DNA from: Zarea fungicola | Taxonomy: Eukaryota; Ascomycota; Sordariomycetes; Hypocreales; Cordycipitaceae | Assembly: GCA_900169235.1 (NCBI GenBank) | Contig: FWCC01000158.1 | Coordinates: 62,001-126,000, forward strand | Length of the DNA stretch: 64,000 bases | Reading direction: 5' to 3' | In this document: one piece after another, positions 44,907-57,289 of the stretch | Layout of the letters: each line of letters starts with the position of its first letter | Position numbering within the stretch: the stretch's first letter is position 1 | Position numbers and translations under genes: made by a program | Notes under the pieces: model-generated | Databases searched by the model: none | Seen by the model: only the letters and a program-made list of their open reading frames with translations | What the model was told of the DNA's origin: nothing

Positions 44907-47660
44907 GTTCTTTTCGCAATGCTGAGGCGTACTTTGAGAATTATTTCGGGAACCGGTAATGAATGAATCTGGCCGGATTGGGACGTAGGAAGTGAATGTA
45001 TCACGGAAAAAGAAATAAACTAGGCTGGTTATACGATGAAAAAGAATTAGCTTCGGTCCAGGTATCCGGGTCAAAGGATAAAAGTGGTAGGTGAATGAAC
45101 CGAAGAGGTGGTGGATCACGGCAAACAACTGGGCCTAGTCATCGCGGAAAAATGCCGCCACAACAGGAGATGTGGTATTAATGAATCCCTGGGTCGCGGC
45201 CAGCAACTTCGAGACTTTGACATGTTGCAAAAGATGTTTGTTGAAGCATCGTCAGTCCCCAGCCGCATTTCGATTCATCCACGCAGGACGTGAGCACAAG
45301 AGTGGACAAGACAAGTGCCCGACGCTGTGAAATACCAAAGGCAACAAAATAAAATCACAAGCAGGCAATGCTGGATAGTACGAATCAAGAATGAATCGTA
45401 CATTGGCCTTGATCGATTTGGATTGGCGGAACATGGATGGAGAAGCAAGCAGGGAGCTGTCCTCGGCAGGGGGTGCGGGGTCCCTACTGGCAACAAAGCG
45501 ACAACTTACATGAGAAAATCGCAGGGCAAGAAGCTTGACGTGCAAGCTTTGGTGCTTTGAGGGGGGCTAATGATAGGACGCCGAGATGTAAATAGTGCAA
45601 GGTTGTTGGCTGGGCGAGAGTCTTCGAATGACGAAGAGGGTGGCGTGGTAAAAGGCTGAGTGGATGAAGAGGGGTACGAAGTTGCCAATCTCCAAGCTCG
45701 GGAGCATGCAGCAGCCCGCACGAGGGAATAATAGAAGTCTTTGCAGGAAGCTGTATAAGAAATTAAACGGGAGTTTGGTGAATGATGCGAACTCCTGCCG
45801 GCTGATACAACACAGAGGGGCTGCAACAGCTGGAAAAAGGAATAGCAGCGACGAAGAAAAAGAAGAAGAAAGATGGATGTGAGGCGAGAGTTTGCAGAGG
45901 TTGAAGCTACTACGATGGGGTGTCTTTTGGGGGGAGGGGAGCAATGACGAAGATGGACAGAGGCGTCGCTGGCTGGCGGGGAGAGGGTGGTCAATGCTCC
46001 TTTTGAGGCGCCTTTGGCAGAAGTATTTCACCCAGTCGTTAGGTGCTAGTTGTACGGTATACCTAAGAAGGGTAGGTGGAATATTTTTGGGGGTGCACGG
46101 AGACGGATTACTTGCACGGAAGTTGAAGGGGGAAATGAAATAAAATGCACCTTTCAAAGCTCTACATGTTGGGGATTGGGCGGCCGATGAACAGCATAAA
46201 AGGGCGTTTGCTTGTTGGGCGTTGGTGGGCCATTGCTGGGGAGCAGCTGGATGCTGTGTTTCTTTTTCCTTTGAGCTTTTACCAGTCACTACCTAGAACA
46301 AACAAAATAAGCTGCAGCATGCCCTGCAAGAAAAAAGTCGGGGAAGGCCACAGGGGGCACCAAAGCAGATGGACAGAAGCTTTCTAGAAATCGCGCACGG
46401 GCCACCCTGCGGCTCCTCCGCCACCGGCTGCCCGGAGGCCCCCATTGGCCCGTTGCGGCCAATCCGGTAGAAGGAGAGAAAGAGGGAAGGAGAGACCTGC
46501 AGCTGGGCGTCGCAGGCACTTTGTTCTAGAAGAATTAAGTACCGGCATGTATCGACATGTATCGCACAACACGACAGTGCATCAGATCCCGAGCCATCGC
46601 TTACATTTTGATACATGCGCAGCAGAATACGGATTCACGAGGTACGCATTTACGATTACACATACCCAGGGCACGACAGGCCGTAACTAGCACACTGTTG
46701 CCTACCGCTAAATCATCGCCACTGTAAATTCATGTGGCGCCCGCCAGAATCGGCGCGTCCCCTCCTCCACTGCTTCAGCATCCCAACTGCCCGTCTTCCG
46801 GGATTGGCTTAGCACCACCAAACACCCCATCCCCCATCACGAAAACATATTCCATCCTCTGCCAAGAGATCATGCAAACAAACAAAAGAAAATTATGCTT
46901 CTAGTAATTCTCCCTGCTTGCAGAATGGATCCAAAGGTTCCCCATTATTTTAACTTGACAGACCTATGCACATACCATACGCCACAGCACATCTTGAAAC
47001 GTCTATTCTTTGTCTCAATCAATGTTGTACTCGTCCGATTCTTATTCTTCTTATTCTTCTTCTGTGACCCAAAGGGGTATCGCTGCTGTTTATACAAATA
47101 CAAAAGAAAATGACCAGAATTAGACACTGCCTCCCCTTTCCTTGTTCCGCGCCGTAAGTATGTTTCGCACTTCTTACAAGATCCAAACAAAAAAAAAAGA
47201 GAGAAGGAAGAAAACGGAAGAAAAACCAAAAGCAAAGTAGAACGCCTTGCATCGCCAGCTTCAAAAATAATTCACACATTCCAGCTGTACAAAATGGCAA
47301 AACCCAAAACCCCTCCAACGACCAGCAAAGGGAAGACTTGTTTCTGGCCTCTTCCGCTGCCAGCTCAGTGTCAAACAAGACAATGCAGACATAATGACAA
47401 CCAAGGAGCGCTCCCTTTCCTTTTCCTTCAGCCCAGGCGCCAAAAACAATACTGGCAAAGAGTAAACGCCAAATTCTCCTATCATGATACCGAATCTCAC
47501 GTCATCCGTTTCCTCCTCCTTCTCTTATTCTTGCTCTCTCCTCTTCTCCCTCTAGCGAGCTTGGGGGCGCTTCTATTGTAGAGTCACAGAGAGAACTGGG
47601 CGCCCTCTTCTCTCCTCTCCTCATCCCTGTCCGTATGTTCGTAGTTCGAGCCGTGATCAA
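44907..47660. other. Gene-poor 2.75 kb region upstream of pkaR
   Basis: No credible gene. Much purine/pyrimidine-biased sequence (for example 45840-45960) suggests a long leader or promoter region of pkaR. Open frames here are low-complexity and overlap one another on several frames. Confidence 0.4.
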
Positions 47661-49150
47661 CTAGGAGCCGACTGCGAGACATGAATCAAGCATACCGTCC
47701 AGCATATCCATGTCGGCATCTTCGGCGCCGTCCCACCCAATCTCAGTGTCGATATCCATGGCATCCCCGCCATTGCCAAGGATTGAGGTGTCGTGACCGT
47801 TTGTGAGCTCCTCCACATGGCCTGGCTCGTATCCATCGATCCAGGTGTAATCGTTTCCATTCTCCAACTCTCCTTCGCGATAGCCACATACTATTTGCCG
47901 AATAATAATTGGAAACTGTGACATGCTCGAGTCCGCAATTTCGAGAGCGACTCGAAAATCCGCCATGCATAACGGCCCTTGCTCTCCGGCGGCTCGCGCT
48001 TCGATGGGAAGAAGCCCGGATTTATCGCGCGTGATTTCACCACGATGCGCAGCCTCTTCTTCTAGATGCAATTGTCGCTTGTAGTTGTGTGTTTGTATCC
48101 ACTGGGTGCCAACACCAAATCCAGCACTTCCAGAATCTCCAGCCCCGTTACTCCTCGTACGGCCGAGTACTTGGCTGAGCAGCTCTTTGATAAATATATC
48201 CGTGGCAATAGACATCAGTTGCGGTGCCTCGGCCGAATGGCCACTCGAAAGGCCTGCCTCATAGCAAAAAGGTAGCATTCTTCCACTGATGAGGCTGACA
48301 TCGGGGAACTCGCCAGACTCAATGGCCAAAGGCTGTGTAAATCGTTTGCGAATCTCCAAGTCGAAATCTAGCACATCATTGTCAGCTTTTGTCAACGACC
48401 GACCCTCGAACCGTTCATCATACTCATATTGTTAATGCCGGTGGCACTGGCCGATGCGTCTTGCACTCCGGTCACAGGCTTCCGGCGCGTTTCCGTAAAG
48501 ATGTGGGACAGGTTCTCGTTAATGTCAAACTAGCCTCAATATTAGCACACTTGTAGGACAGGGCCGTAATTCCCAAATACAAACATCGTTATGTGTCAAG
48601 TCTTTGATTCGCCGCCTGTCACGTGCAGGCAGCTGCATCACATCACCCTTTAATCGGCGCTCCGCGGCATCTCCAGTGATGGCCTTGCTGGCGCTGGCAG
48701 TAGGCTTGTCATTGGAGCTAACCCATGGCGCCAGCCCTTGGTCGGGCATTTCCCTAGTAACATTTCCATAGATGGCGGCGACGAGTTGGTTATGCAGGCG
48801 GTCCTTTTCTCCGTTTGGTCCAGCCAGGATCGGGTCGACGAGTTCCGAGTATTCGCTTTGATTAAGAAAGCCTGCACGAATAATCAGTCATGAGAAGCGG
48901 TCTATAGCCAAGGGTCCGTACCGATAAAAAATTGTGTCGTGGCTTCTTTATACGTCTGCCAGTGTTCTGGTCCAATGGCTGTTTTTAATTCGCTGTAGAG
49001 CGGTTCGAGGTCAATTCGCGATGGGATCTGGCTAGACTTGGCCGCTTTTTGCCCGCTTGACCCAACATTGGATAGAGATTTTGTTGATAATAGAGGCGTC
49101 GAAACACTGATGGATGGGCGGCTCAGGGCCGCGGGATCGATGTCAGGCAT
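47661..49150 (-). CDS. hfi1: SAGA complex subunit Ada1/Hfi1 (SAGA-Tad1 family)
   Basis: Four exons (49150-48922, 48871-48585, 48529-48424, 48367-47661; introns 50, 54, 56 bp) give 442 residues. The N-terminal part has [19 protein letters not shown] and [13 protein letters not shown], the histone-fold-containing Tad1 region. The third intron had to be removed to give [13 protein letters not shown]. Later segments include [12 protein letters not shown] and [21 protein letters not shown]. The C-terminal third is acidic with [10 protein letters not shown]. Ada1/Hfi1 is a structural subunit of the SAGA histone acetyltransferase/coactivator complex. Divergent from the GCP3 gene. Confidence 0.87.
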
Positions 49151-49665
49151 GGTGACGTCGGCGGGTTCAGCGACGAAGTCGCGTACGGCGAGGTGGAGGT
49201 GCGCAAGGCGCTGGATGATTCATGGGATGCATATAATAATTGAAGATGGTTATGCGATTGTATTTCCAGCATCAGATCGATGGCCGCGGCATCGTGAGGT
49301 TGGTCGGTGATGGCGACTGGTATGGCGTGGACGCAGGGGAAGTCAAAGGCAGTGGAGTGAAGTTGAAATTCTGCCGACCATACTGGCGCTGGAGGGAGAA
49401 CATAGTTGAGCTAAGTACCAGATACAGATATATCTTGCCAAAACTCCATGTGGGGGCATGTACCTGAAACATCACCCAATTCCCTACATCCCACCTTTGA
49501 CCTTCCCCCGCCAGAGCGCGTGCCAACACCGCAGTCGCGTCTCTTCAGCGTCAACTCTGCCAACCAGTCGATAAAAAGCTGTGCACCTATCTGCATGCCC
49601 TGATACTTCAAATCATTTGATGCCGTGAGACGGCGCGAATATTGCCACTCGGCCACAATGCAATC
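49151..49665. promoter_or_regulatory. Divergent promoter of hfi1 and GCP3
   Basis: 515 bp shared upstream region of two housekeeping genes; no gene or notable element recognised. Confidence 0.45.
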
Positions 49666-52420
49666 ATGGCTTCCGACAAAATAACGAGCGCCGTCGATAG
49701 CCTGATAGACCATCTGATCCCAAACAATCCTGATCTATCGGAAGAGCAGGCACAGGAGCAGCACGACAGGCATTTTAGGCTGGTGAAGAAAATTATACAG
49801 ACGTATGACTGGTTTTTTTTCTTCTTTGTTTTTGTGCTATTCTGACTTCTACAGATATCCCAATACCGCCGTTTCTTCAGACAACACGCATGCGTCGGAT
49901 CAGATCAGGCGCAAACTCATACACACAAATCCTAGTCAGGCACTGCGGTTTTCGAACCTTTACTCTCGCCTACTGGCTCTGCCAGTTCTTGAAAATAAAT
50001 GGGCAATTTTGCATCTTCTACATCACCTATCTGACTCACCAGATCCGTCGGAACCGCTACCTCTGAGCCCTGTTAAGCCATCTGGTGCAAACTACCGCGA
50101 CGCAATCAACCGCGAAACTGCAAGACGCCAAGAAAGAGAGCGAGCAAAAACCCCCAGTCTGTCTACTTCAAGAAATGAAGAGCAACAGCCCAGAGAGGCC
50201 TCTCGGCCGGATGCCACACGGGCTGCGCCGGTGGCAGAGGGTAGAGCTGGCGAGGAGACGAGAGGAGAAGCTATACCACAAGCAACATTACAGGCCACCA
50301 GCTATTCGGAACTGAATCCTCCCGAAACAAGTCTACTACGAGATCTGCCATTTACCCTCCAAGGCCTCTCATCCACAACCTTGCCATTTTCTGGCCCAGA
50401 TACACTCACCCTACCAGCGACTCTCCCTCTACCATTGATCTCGATTCTACACGCTCTAGCAGAACCTTCATTACTCTACCGCCAGCTTGATGCATTTTGT
50501 AAAACACCGGCCAGTGGACTAATGGGACAAAGCTTACGGTCTGGTATTGGCGGAGAGCTGCGATCTTACCTAACGCTTATTGCAACACTGGAAGGCCAGA
50601 TCCGCCGTGCGCTGGCGTCGGTGGAGGAGGACGCGCCTCGCGGTGGAATAGGAAAGGCAGGCATAACACTCAAACGCTGCGTCATGTGGACACGAGAAGC
50701 GACAATGGGCTTACGTCTTATGAGCCTTGTCGCAGAAGAATCTGAACGCAAGCGTGGTGGTCAAATAATATCCTTGATTCACGGGTTCGCCGCCACCCAT
50801 GGCGACCCCGTCGTCTCAGCGTTCGCTGAGAGGCTACTTGGAACGTGCACCAGACCGTTTTATGATATTCTTCGACACTGGATTTATGATGGCGAGCTGT
50901 CCGATCCATACCAGGAATTCTTCGTGCGCGAACAGACACCGAAGAGCGACACGGCCATGTTAAAAGGGACAGGCAATGTATGGGAAGATAAATACGAAGT
51001 GGCGGAGGATATGATTCCGAGCATCATGACGCCTGATTTCGCCCAGAAAGTATTTCTCATTGGCAAGTCGCTCAACTTTATCCGCCACAGCTGCGGCGAC
51101 GCGCTGTGGGTGGAGAACTACTCCAAAGCCGCCTCCAAGGAGCTCCGGTATGGCGACACGGCCACCATTGAGGCATGGATTGACGAAGCGTACAAGACGA
51201 CGATGAAGCGGCTCATGGATCTCATGGCCAACAAGTTTCAGCTCTTTGATCACCTGCAGGCGCTCAAAAACTACATCCTGCTGGGCCAGGGCGACTTCAT
51301 CGCACTGCTCATGGAGTCGCTGGCGGGCAACCTCGATCGCCCCGCGGGCGCCCAGTTCCGTCATACGCTGACCGCGCAGCTCGAGCACGCTATCCGCGGC
51401 TCGAATGCGCAGTTCGACTCGCCCGAGGTGCTGCGGCGACTGGATGCCCGCATGCTGCAGCTGTCGCACGGGGACATTGGCTGGGACTGCTTCACGCTCG
51501 AGTACAAGATTGACGCACCGGTGGACGTGGTCGTGACGGAATGGGGCAACAGGCAGTACCTCAAAGTTTTTAACTTTTTGTGGCGGATCAAGCGCGTCGA
51601 GTTTGCGCTGCTCTCGACATGGCGGCGGTGCATGACGGGCTCGCGTGGCGTGCTGCGCAACGCGGACCCGGAGGTGGCCCAAACGTGGAAAACGACGCGG
51701 GCGGCGCTGGCGGAGATGATTCACTTTGTGGGCCAGCTGCAGTACTATATCCTGTTTGAGGTTATTGAGTCGTCATGGGGCGAGCTGCAGCAGCGCATCC
51801 ACAAGGAGGACTGCACGCTGGACGACCTCATCAAGGCCCATGGCAAGTACATGGATGATATTACGCACAAGGGCCTCCTAGGTGCCAAGAAGCGCCACCC
51901 CGCTGCTGCTGCTGCTGCTGCTGCCGCCGCCGGCTCGGGGACTGCTACTGCGGCGGCGACGGGGGCGGACGAGGACGAGCGTGCGTCGTACCTCTCGCAG
52001 CTGTCAAGTATGCTACGACTGATGTTGGAATACCGCGACTCGGTGGATGGTTTGTACAGCTGGAGCGTGTCTGACTCCTTACGGCGGCAGGATACGGGCA
52101 GTATACACAAGCGGCGCGCTCGCGGTGGCGCCTCGGCGACTGAGGATAATGATGTCGGCATGATGATGGATGATGAGGCCGTGGCGTCCGAGTTTCCGGT
52201 GCTGCGGGAGCGACTGCGACATTTGGGCAAGTCGTTTGGCCTGCGGATGAGTGGTCTATTAAGCGATCTGGCCTATCAGCCAGACGTGGAGATGCGATTC
52301 TTGGGCGTGGCGATGAATTTCAATGATGTGTATCCGGTGAGGAGGAGGACGAGACCGACGGCGGCGGCGGCGGCGACGAGTGCAACGGGGGGAGCGTCAG
52401 CGAGTGCGTCCAGAGGATGA
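49666..52420 (+). CDS. Gamma-tubulin complex component GCP3 (Spc98-like)
   Basis: Two exons (49666-49802, 49855-52420; 52-bp intron) give 900 residues, close to GCP3's usual length. The N-terminal helical region (IRRKLIHTNPSQALRFSNLYSRLLA, then LENKWAILHLLHHLSD) resembles GCP3 rather than GCP2. The GRIP1 motif region starts LLRDLPFTLQGLSS, and GRIP2 includes KNYILLGQGDFIALLMESL and FNFLWRIKRVEFALLSTWRRCM. A poly-Ala run (about residues 735-745) interrupts the C-terminal domain, and the tail is Ala/Thr-rich. GCP3 with GCP2 and gamma-tubulin nucleates microtubules at the spindle pole body. Confidence 0.93.
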
Positions 52421-55400
52421 ACAAAGTCTCTCTCAACATGGCATAACATTTTTGTTGTAGGTAGACAAGAGCTTACATTTGTTTTTTCATGGCGCCCATT
52501 CACAATTATGTATTTTCAAATCATAAACAAACCCGGAGTGGAAAGACAAGTTGAAATTGCTGCATTTGACAATTGGCGTGGGTATATCGATTGTGATGTT
52601 CTGTCCATTCACGACACAGGCGATTGTCGATGTAATTTCCATCACAGATTTCCTCAATTATGCGTTTTTTTTTCCTTTTGCTTTCTCTACTTTGAAATTT
52701 TGTAATTGAGAATCTACGCTTCCCTATCGCTATCATAAAGTGTCAACTGCACGCCTAGTTAGTCGCCACATTGTCATGCATGCTTTTCTTGTCTCAGTGT
52801 CGTTTACATCCAACTAACGGATCTTTTCCGCAGCCGATTCAAGAAAAAAGGTTCACCGATAGTATTTTGGACATGGAAATTTTTCCGGCCATTTTTTTCT
52901 TTGCTCATTTTTCCTCGCTCCTCCTCGGATGTACCTATCCGCCCACCGCCAGAACTCAACACAGATTTACAACGCCAACTCACCAAATAAGAGTTCATCA
53001 GAGCAGGAGCGGTGTAGATTTTGGGGGGGTGATTTGGCCTTGCATATGCGCAATGGCTACCTGGGAGGGAGGGCTCCAAATTTGTAACACAAGTAAAGGA
53101 GAGAAACAAGGCAGAAACTGTTGCTGTCGCATTGTCACAGTTGTACAAAGAGGCGCACCGACGTAGATTTTTTTCAGGTCCCCTGTACGCATCCTCCCGT
53201 GGACCCCTTGGTACAAACGGCTTCGTGCAGAGAATCCTGTCTTCTTTTGTTTTATTCTCTACTCTTTCGTTTTATACTTGGGACGGAGGAAAACATGCCC
53301 CGTTGCACAAATAACTTGCAATGCCAACACACATGGAAAAGCTGGGGTATGCTTACTAGCCTCGGTTAGGTTACGCCTGGAGACGCTTGGCGTTTACAAT
53401 TTGATGGGAGCCAAGATTCTAGAACAAATACGAACAAAGGTTTGTCTCCGGTGGCGGGCCGTAGCAGGATTTCCCGGGAGAAGATGGCAGGTTTTTAGTA
53501 TTACAGGCGGAATGTAGGCTGCATGGTAGGAGTTTTTGACGGATTGAAGCCATGTCTCGGATGCGGGAAAAAGATATTTCTTTCCCCGATGCTTGTATGG
53601 TGAAGTCTTGGTCTTGGGTTAAAATCTACAAGTATATTTGCACTCATATTATAGGTGCCTAGAAGCAAAGCATAGTATGGGCGGCACCGGGTAGTTGCAT
53701 CGGCTTTTCGCTTTCGACTGTTTGCATGAGCCTTGCAGGTAAAGCTGAAAGAATGTTCGGGTTGCGGTGTACGAGGTACGAGGACAATCGAATTGGCCCG
53801 TCTCCAACACATTTCGTATGTGATGGTTGAAATGCCCCCAACATGACTGTGGTGTAGCCCGTGTACAGAAGCCGAGTTTGCTGGGGAAAAGACTGTTGCT
53901 CAGTCGTATTGCTGAGGAGCATCAGCACAGCCCGTATCATCCAACTTTTTAGCGACGATAGCGAGATGAATAAAATAATAAAATAATAATAAATTCAGAG
54001 GCCACGTTTTGCATCTCCGTTGTCCACCGGGCAGTTACAAGTTCAATAACCAATGTTGGGCCGGTATATTGAGTCCGGGGGCGCCGGGGAGAAAAAGCAT
54101 TAATAGAGTGGGTAAAATGGAGCGCTGGGACTGGCCCCTTGCGAATTATTCGACAGGGTCAATTAAAAAAGACGGCAACAAGGAAATGAGATTATGAGGA
54201 GGCCGAGGCGTCCAAACGAAGTGGTGAGTCGTGACACAGTAATCAGACGAGAAGAATCTGACACGGCCTGTCTGACGGCAGTCGGCGCAGCAGCTTCCAG
54301 CGCTCTGAAGGAGAGCTTCTTCCAGGCGGCTTGGCCACTAGCCACTGCGATATTGCTGCTCCGATATTGCTGCTCCGATATTGCTACTCCCGCTGAGGAG
54401 CGAGCTCTCCACTGTCTTCAGGCGGGCTACAGGCTGCGGTACGCTAAAAGTCTTCCCCAGGCTCGCCCCGCTAGGCAACCCCACAGCATGCATTGCTTCC
54501 CCGGACCGCTAAAACAAAAGGGCCGCAGGGATGGGCAAGGAACAAGAAAAATGATTATTAAAAATTAAAAATTAAAATTAGTCCATCACTGGTCTGAGCG
54601 ATGAAACTTGTGTAGCAACTGTCATCAAGAGACACAGCAGGTAAGCTGAGGACCAGACGGTACACAATGCTGCTGGCAAACACACGCACCAGGTAGGACG
54701 GATACAATCCAAGATTGTAACAGGGCCAAGGGAATCTCCCGTCGCTGGCAGGTAGGTATCCCTTACAATTCATACAATCTCCTTCTTCGCGCCTTGTTAA
54801 ACTCTGTCTCTTCTCGTTGGGCAGACTCACGTCAGTCAATCGCCCCAACAACGAAGCTTGGGCATGTGGCTTTCCACAACCCGATATGCTGGGTTTTCGG
54901 GCTCTCCCACTCCACAAACACCCCAGGCTTGACAGGATTAGGAAGCTACCCAAGAGACAAACTACTAAATTAGTCCCCAGCCAATACCATGGCGTTGACC
55001 ATTCTGGCCACGTACCTTGATCGGTACCTGGCTGACGCTATGCAGTGCATCGTGTTACGTCGTGTCTTACCTCCCCCCCTTCCGGTACGCCATCCTCCAT
55101 CGTCGTCCCTTGTTTCCATTGTCTTTTGGGCTGAGTCTGTACCATCTGCGCCAACCAGCGTCGTGCGTTCCTTGGTTGATGCGCTGTTCAATCAGCCCTC
55201 CCAAACACTTTACCAGCTGAAGTTTGTGCATGTTTTGTTGCCCAATGCTTTGATTGCTGTTCTTGTCCGCGAGCAGCCCATCCCAGCGTAAATTTAGCTG
55301 CCTGTTCCTCGCCATTCAGCAGAGCGGCAAATAGGGCTTCCAGGTCGGTTGGTTGGCTGTCCAGCGTACGAATGCGTGCGCAAGCAACAACCTGGCTGTT

Positions 55401-56434
55401 TCTAGTGAGACTGGGGTATGGTTGTGTCACTGTGTGGCAAGACAGGGATGAGCACTGACTGGGCGGGCTTCTTTTCTCACCACAAAAGAACCCGCAAGGA
55501 AGAAGTAAGAAGTAATAAGAAATTGGCTCGGCCATCCAGAGCCATGCTGTCAAACCAATGGCCCCCATGTTCTTGTAACGAGTTTGAAATAAAATAAATA
55601 AATTAAATTAAAATAAAAATCACTACTCGCAACGCCTCCTTCCCTCCTTGAATTGGCGCCAGGTCCTTCCTTCTTTGCTTTCATACCCAGCCTGAAAGAA
55701 AGCTTCCCATTTATATTATTACTCCCACATTTCCACATCTCGATTCCCTTTTAAATTGTCCTCGTTCCTTTCTTCTTTTGCATCCTCCAATATCTCAGAC
55801 AAGAAAAAATAAACTCTTTGGCTCAGACTCCCCTCATCTTTCCTGTTTCCCCTTTACTACGCCCGGCTGCGACAATATCGCGCCACCATTCCCCGCATAA
55901 CTCCCTCCCTTGAATTATACAATCCCGTCGTCGACTCTACTTGAAGAAGAAAAAGGAAAGGCCGACACACCAGCTCTCTACTCCTTTGCTCGGCACAAAC
56001 GCCAAATCAGGGCAAGCAAATAAAGTCTAGTCCATACGCCGGGCTCCATTCATCACTTTTCGAGACCACTGCAAACAAGTCGACACATTCTTGGAGACTC
56101 TAATACGTCCGGCCCGATCACCCCATCACTTTTTTCATCCGCATACCCGCCCCAAAGCTTGCCTCGGACCTACTGGCCGCTTGGTCGATCAACAAGCACG
56201 CAAACCTGCCGTGCCACCATAAGCTTTTCAGACACTCAATCAGCTGCAAGCGTCCCCAATATTTTAACAGCACACAAGCTCTTGTTTATAAGTGATACTT
56301 TATCCGTACGTGTTGTTCTCGCCCTCATTCCCAATCTCTTTTTATACCTACCCGACACCAACCAAACAACTGTTATTCTTCTTGTACCTTTTATCTACAC
56401 AGCATCAATCATTTCTCACAGACACACACCTAAC
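52421..56434. other. Gene-poor 4 kb region
   Basis: No gene supported. It contains a 14-bp tandem repeat at 54348-54389. The last part (55740-56434) is pyrimidine-rich and is probably the leader of the small protein gene at 56435. Confidence 0.4.
54348..54389. repeat. Three-copy 14-bp tandem repeat
   Basis: CGATATTGCTGCTC repeated at 54348-54361 and 54362-54375, with a third copy at 54376-54389 differing at one base. Confidence 0.9.
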
Positions 56435-56713
56435 ATGTCTGCTCTCTTTCAGCCTACGCCTATTCGATACATGATGCCTTCTGCTCAGGCGCCTTCGCCC
56501 TTCATGCACTCCTCCCAGAGACCTACGCTGCGAGTCCCGTCGTCTGAGGACCTATTCTTGAGTATCAACGCATCGCTGTCGTCCAAGAACCCAGACAGAC
56601 CTGCTACCCCCAATCATCACATCTTTGAGAACGACTACACTGTTCCCGCGCCGCCACCTCCCAGTCCAGTCAGCTTTCGGCCTGATTGCTGGCCCAAGCC
56701 TGCTCGCTCGTAG
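56435..56713 (+). CDS. Small Pro/Ser-rich hypothetical protein
   Basis: 92 residues from the ATG at 56435 (MSALFQPTPIRYMMPS). Rich in Pro and Ser with a C-terminal PAPPPPSPVSF segment; no signal peptide or membrane helix. A pyrimidine-rich leader upstream and a balanced codon pattern suggest a real gene, and I have the impression that short ascomycete proteins like this are conserved, but I do not recognise a family. Upstream frame extension from 56159 looks like leader. Function unknown. Confidence 0.5.
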   Translation: MSALFQPTPIRYMMPSAQAPSPFMHSSQRPTLRVPSSEDLFLSINASLSSKNPDRPATPNHHIFENDYTVPAPPPPSPVSFRPDCWPKPARS

Positions 56714-57289
56714 GAGCCACCATCCCCTTGTTGGGCGGTACAGCAGCCAGCAAGACTGTTTTAATATTTCTTGTTTCTTCTTCTACCAACATTTCTTTCG
56801 TTTTCTTTTTTATTCTATCTATTCATTACGAGCGTTGGGCAATACAGGGTTTGTTTACAGACAGGCTGGCAATCAGGCAGATGGGGAAAATCGGGTTTAC
56901 AATGGTTTTTAATTGGAGTCAGGATCGTCTCAAGACGGGAAGATTGTGTATTTAATCAAGACGAGCGACTGCAAGTGCGTTGACTCGAGGATACTGTGCA
57001 AGGGTCATGAGTGTAACAGCCCACAGGTATCATGTACAAAGATGGGTTTATTCAATCAAAAAAAAAATTCAACGAATATCACACTGCTTTGTAGCACATG
57101 TGCTTACCTGCATCAATTCACATCTGTCCATGTAGTTGAGGTCCCACGAAAACTGCCGGAAGCTTAATTTGAAGCTATGCCAACTGCAGGTCGTCGGTCT
57201 GTGCCAACAGTATATCCACATAGGCCTCATAGTGGCTGATTCAGCGGCTTAGTGGAGGCAGCAGCCACTAACAGCCTCCCCACTCAGTG
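56714..57289. other. Intergenic region before the decayed element
   Basis: 3' region of the small gene; T-rich at 56750-56830. No gene seen. Confidence 0.4.

Noticed and set aside
44907..45128. N-terminal extension of the PKA regulatory subunit
   Set aside because: Hydrophobic, Phe/Tyr-rich sequence unlike the family; MSVPFSSPFG is the expected fungal start.
50960..51724. 254-residue antisense frame opposite GCP3
   Set aside because: Composition and overlap show it is a shadow of the sense gene.
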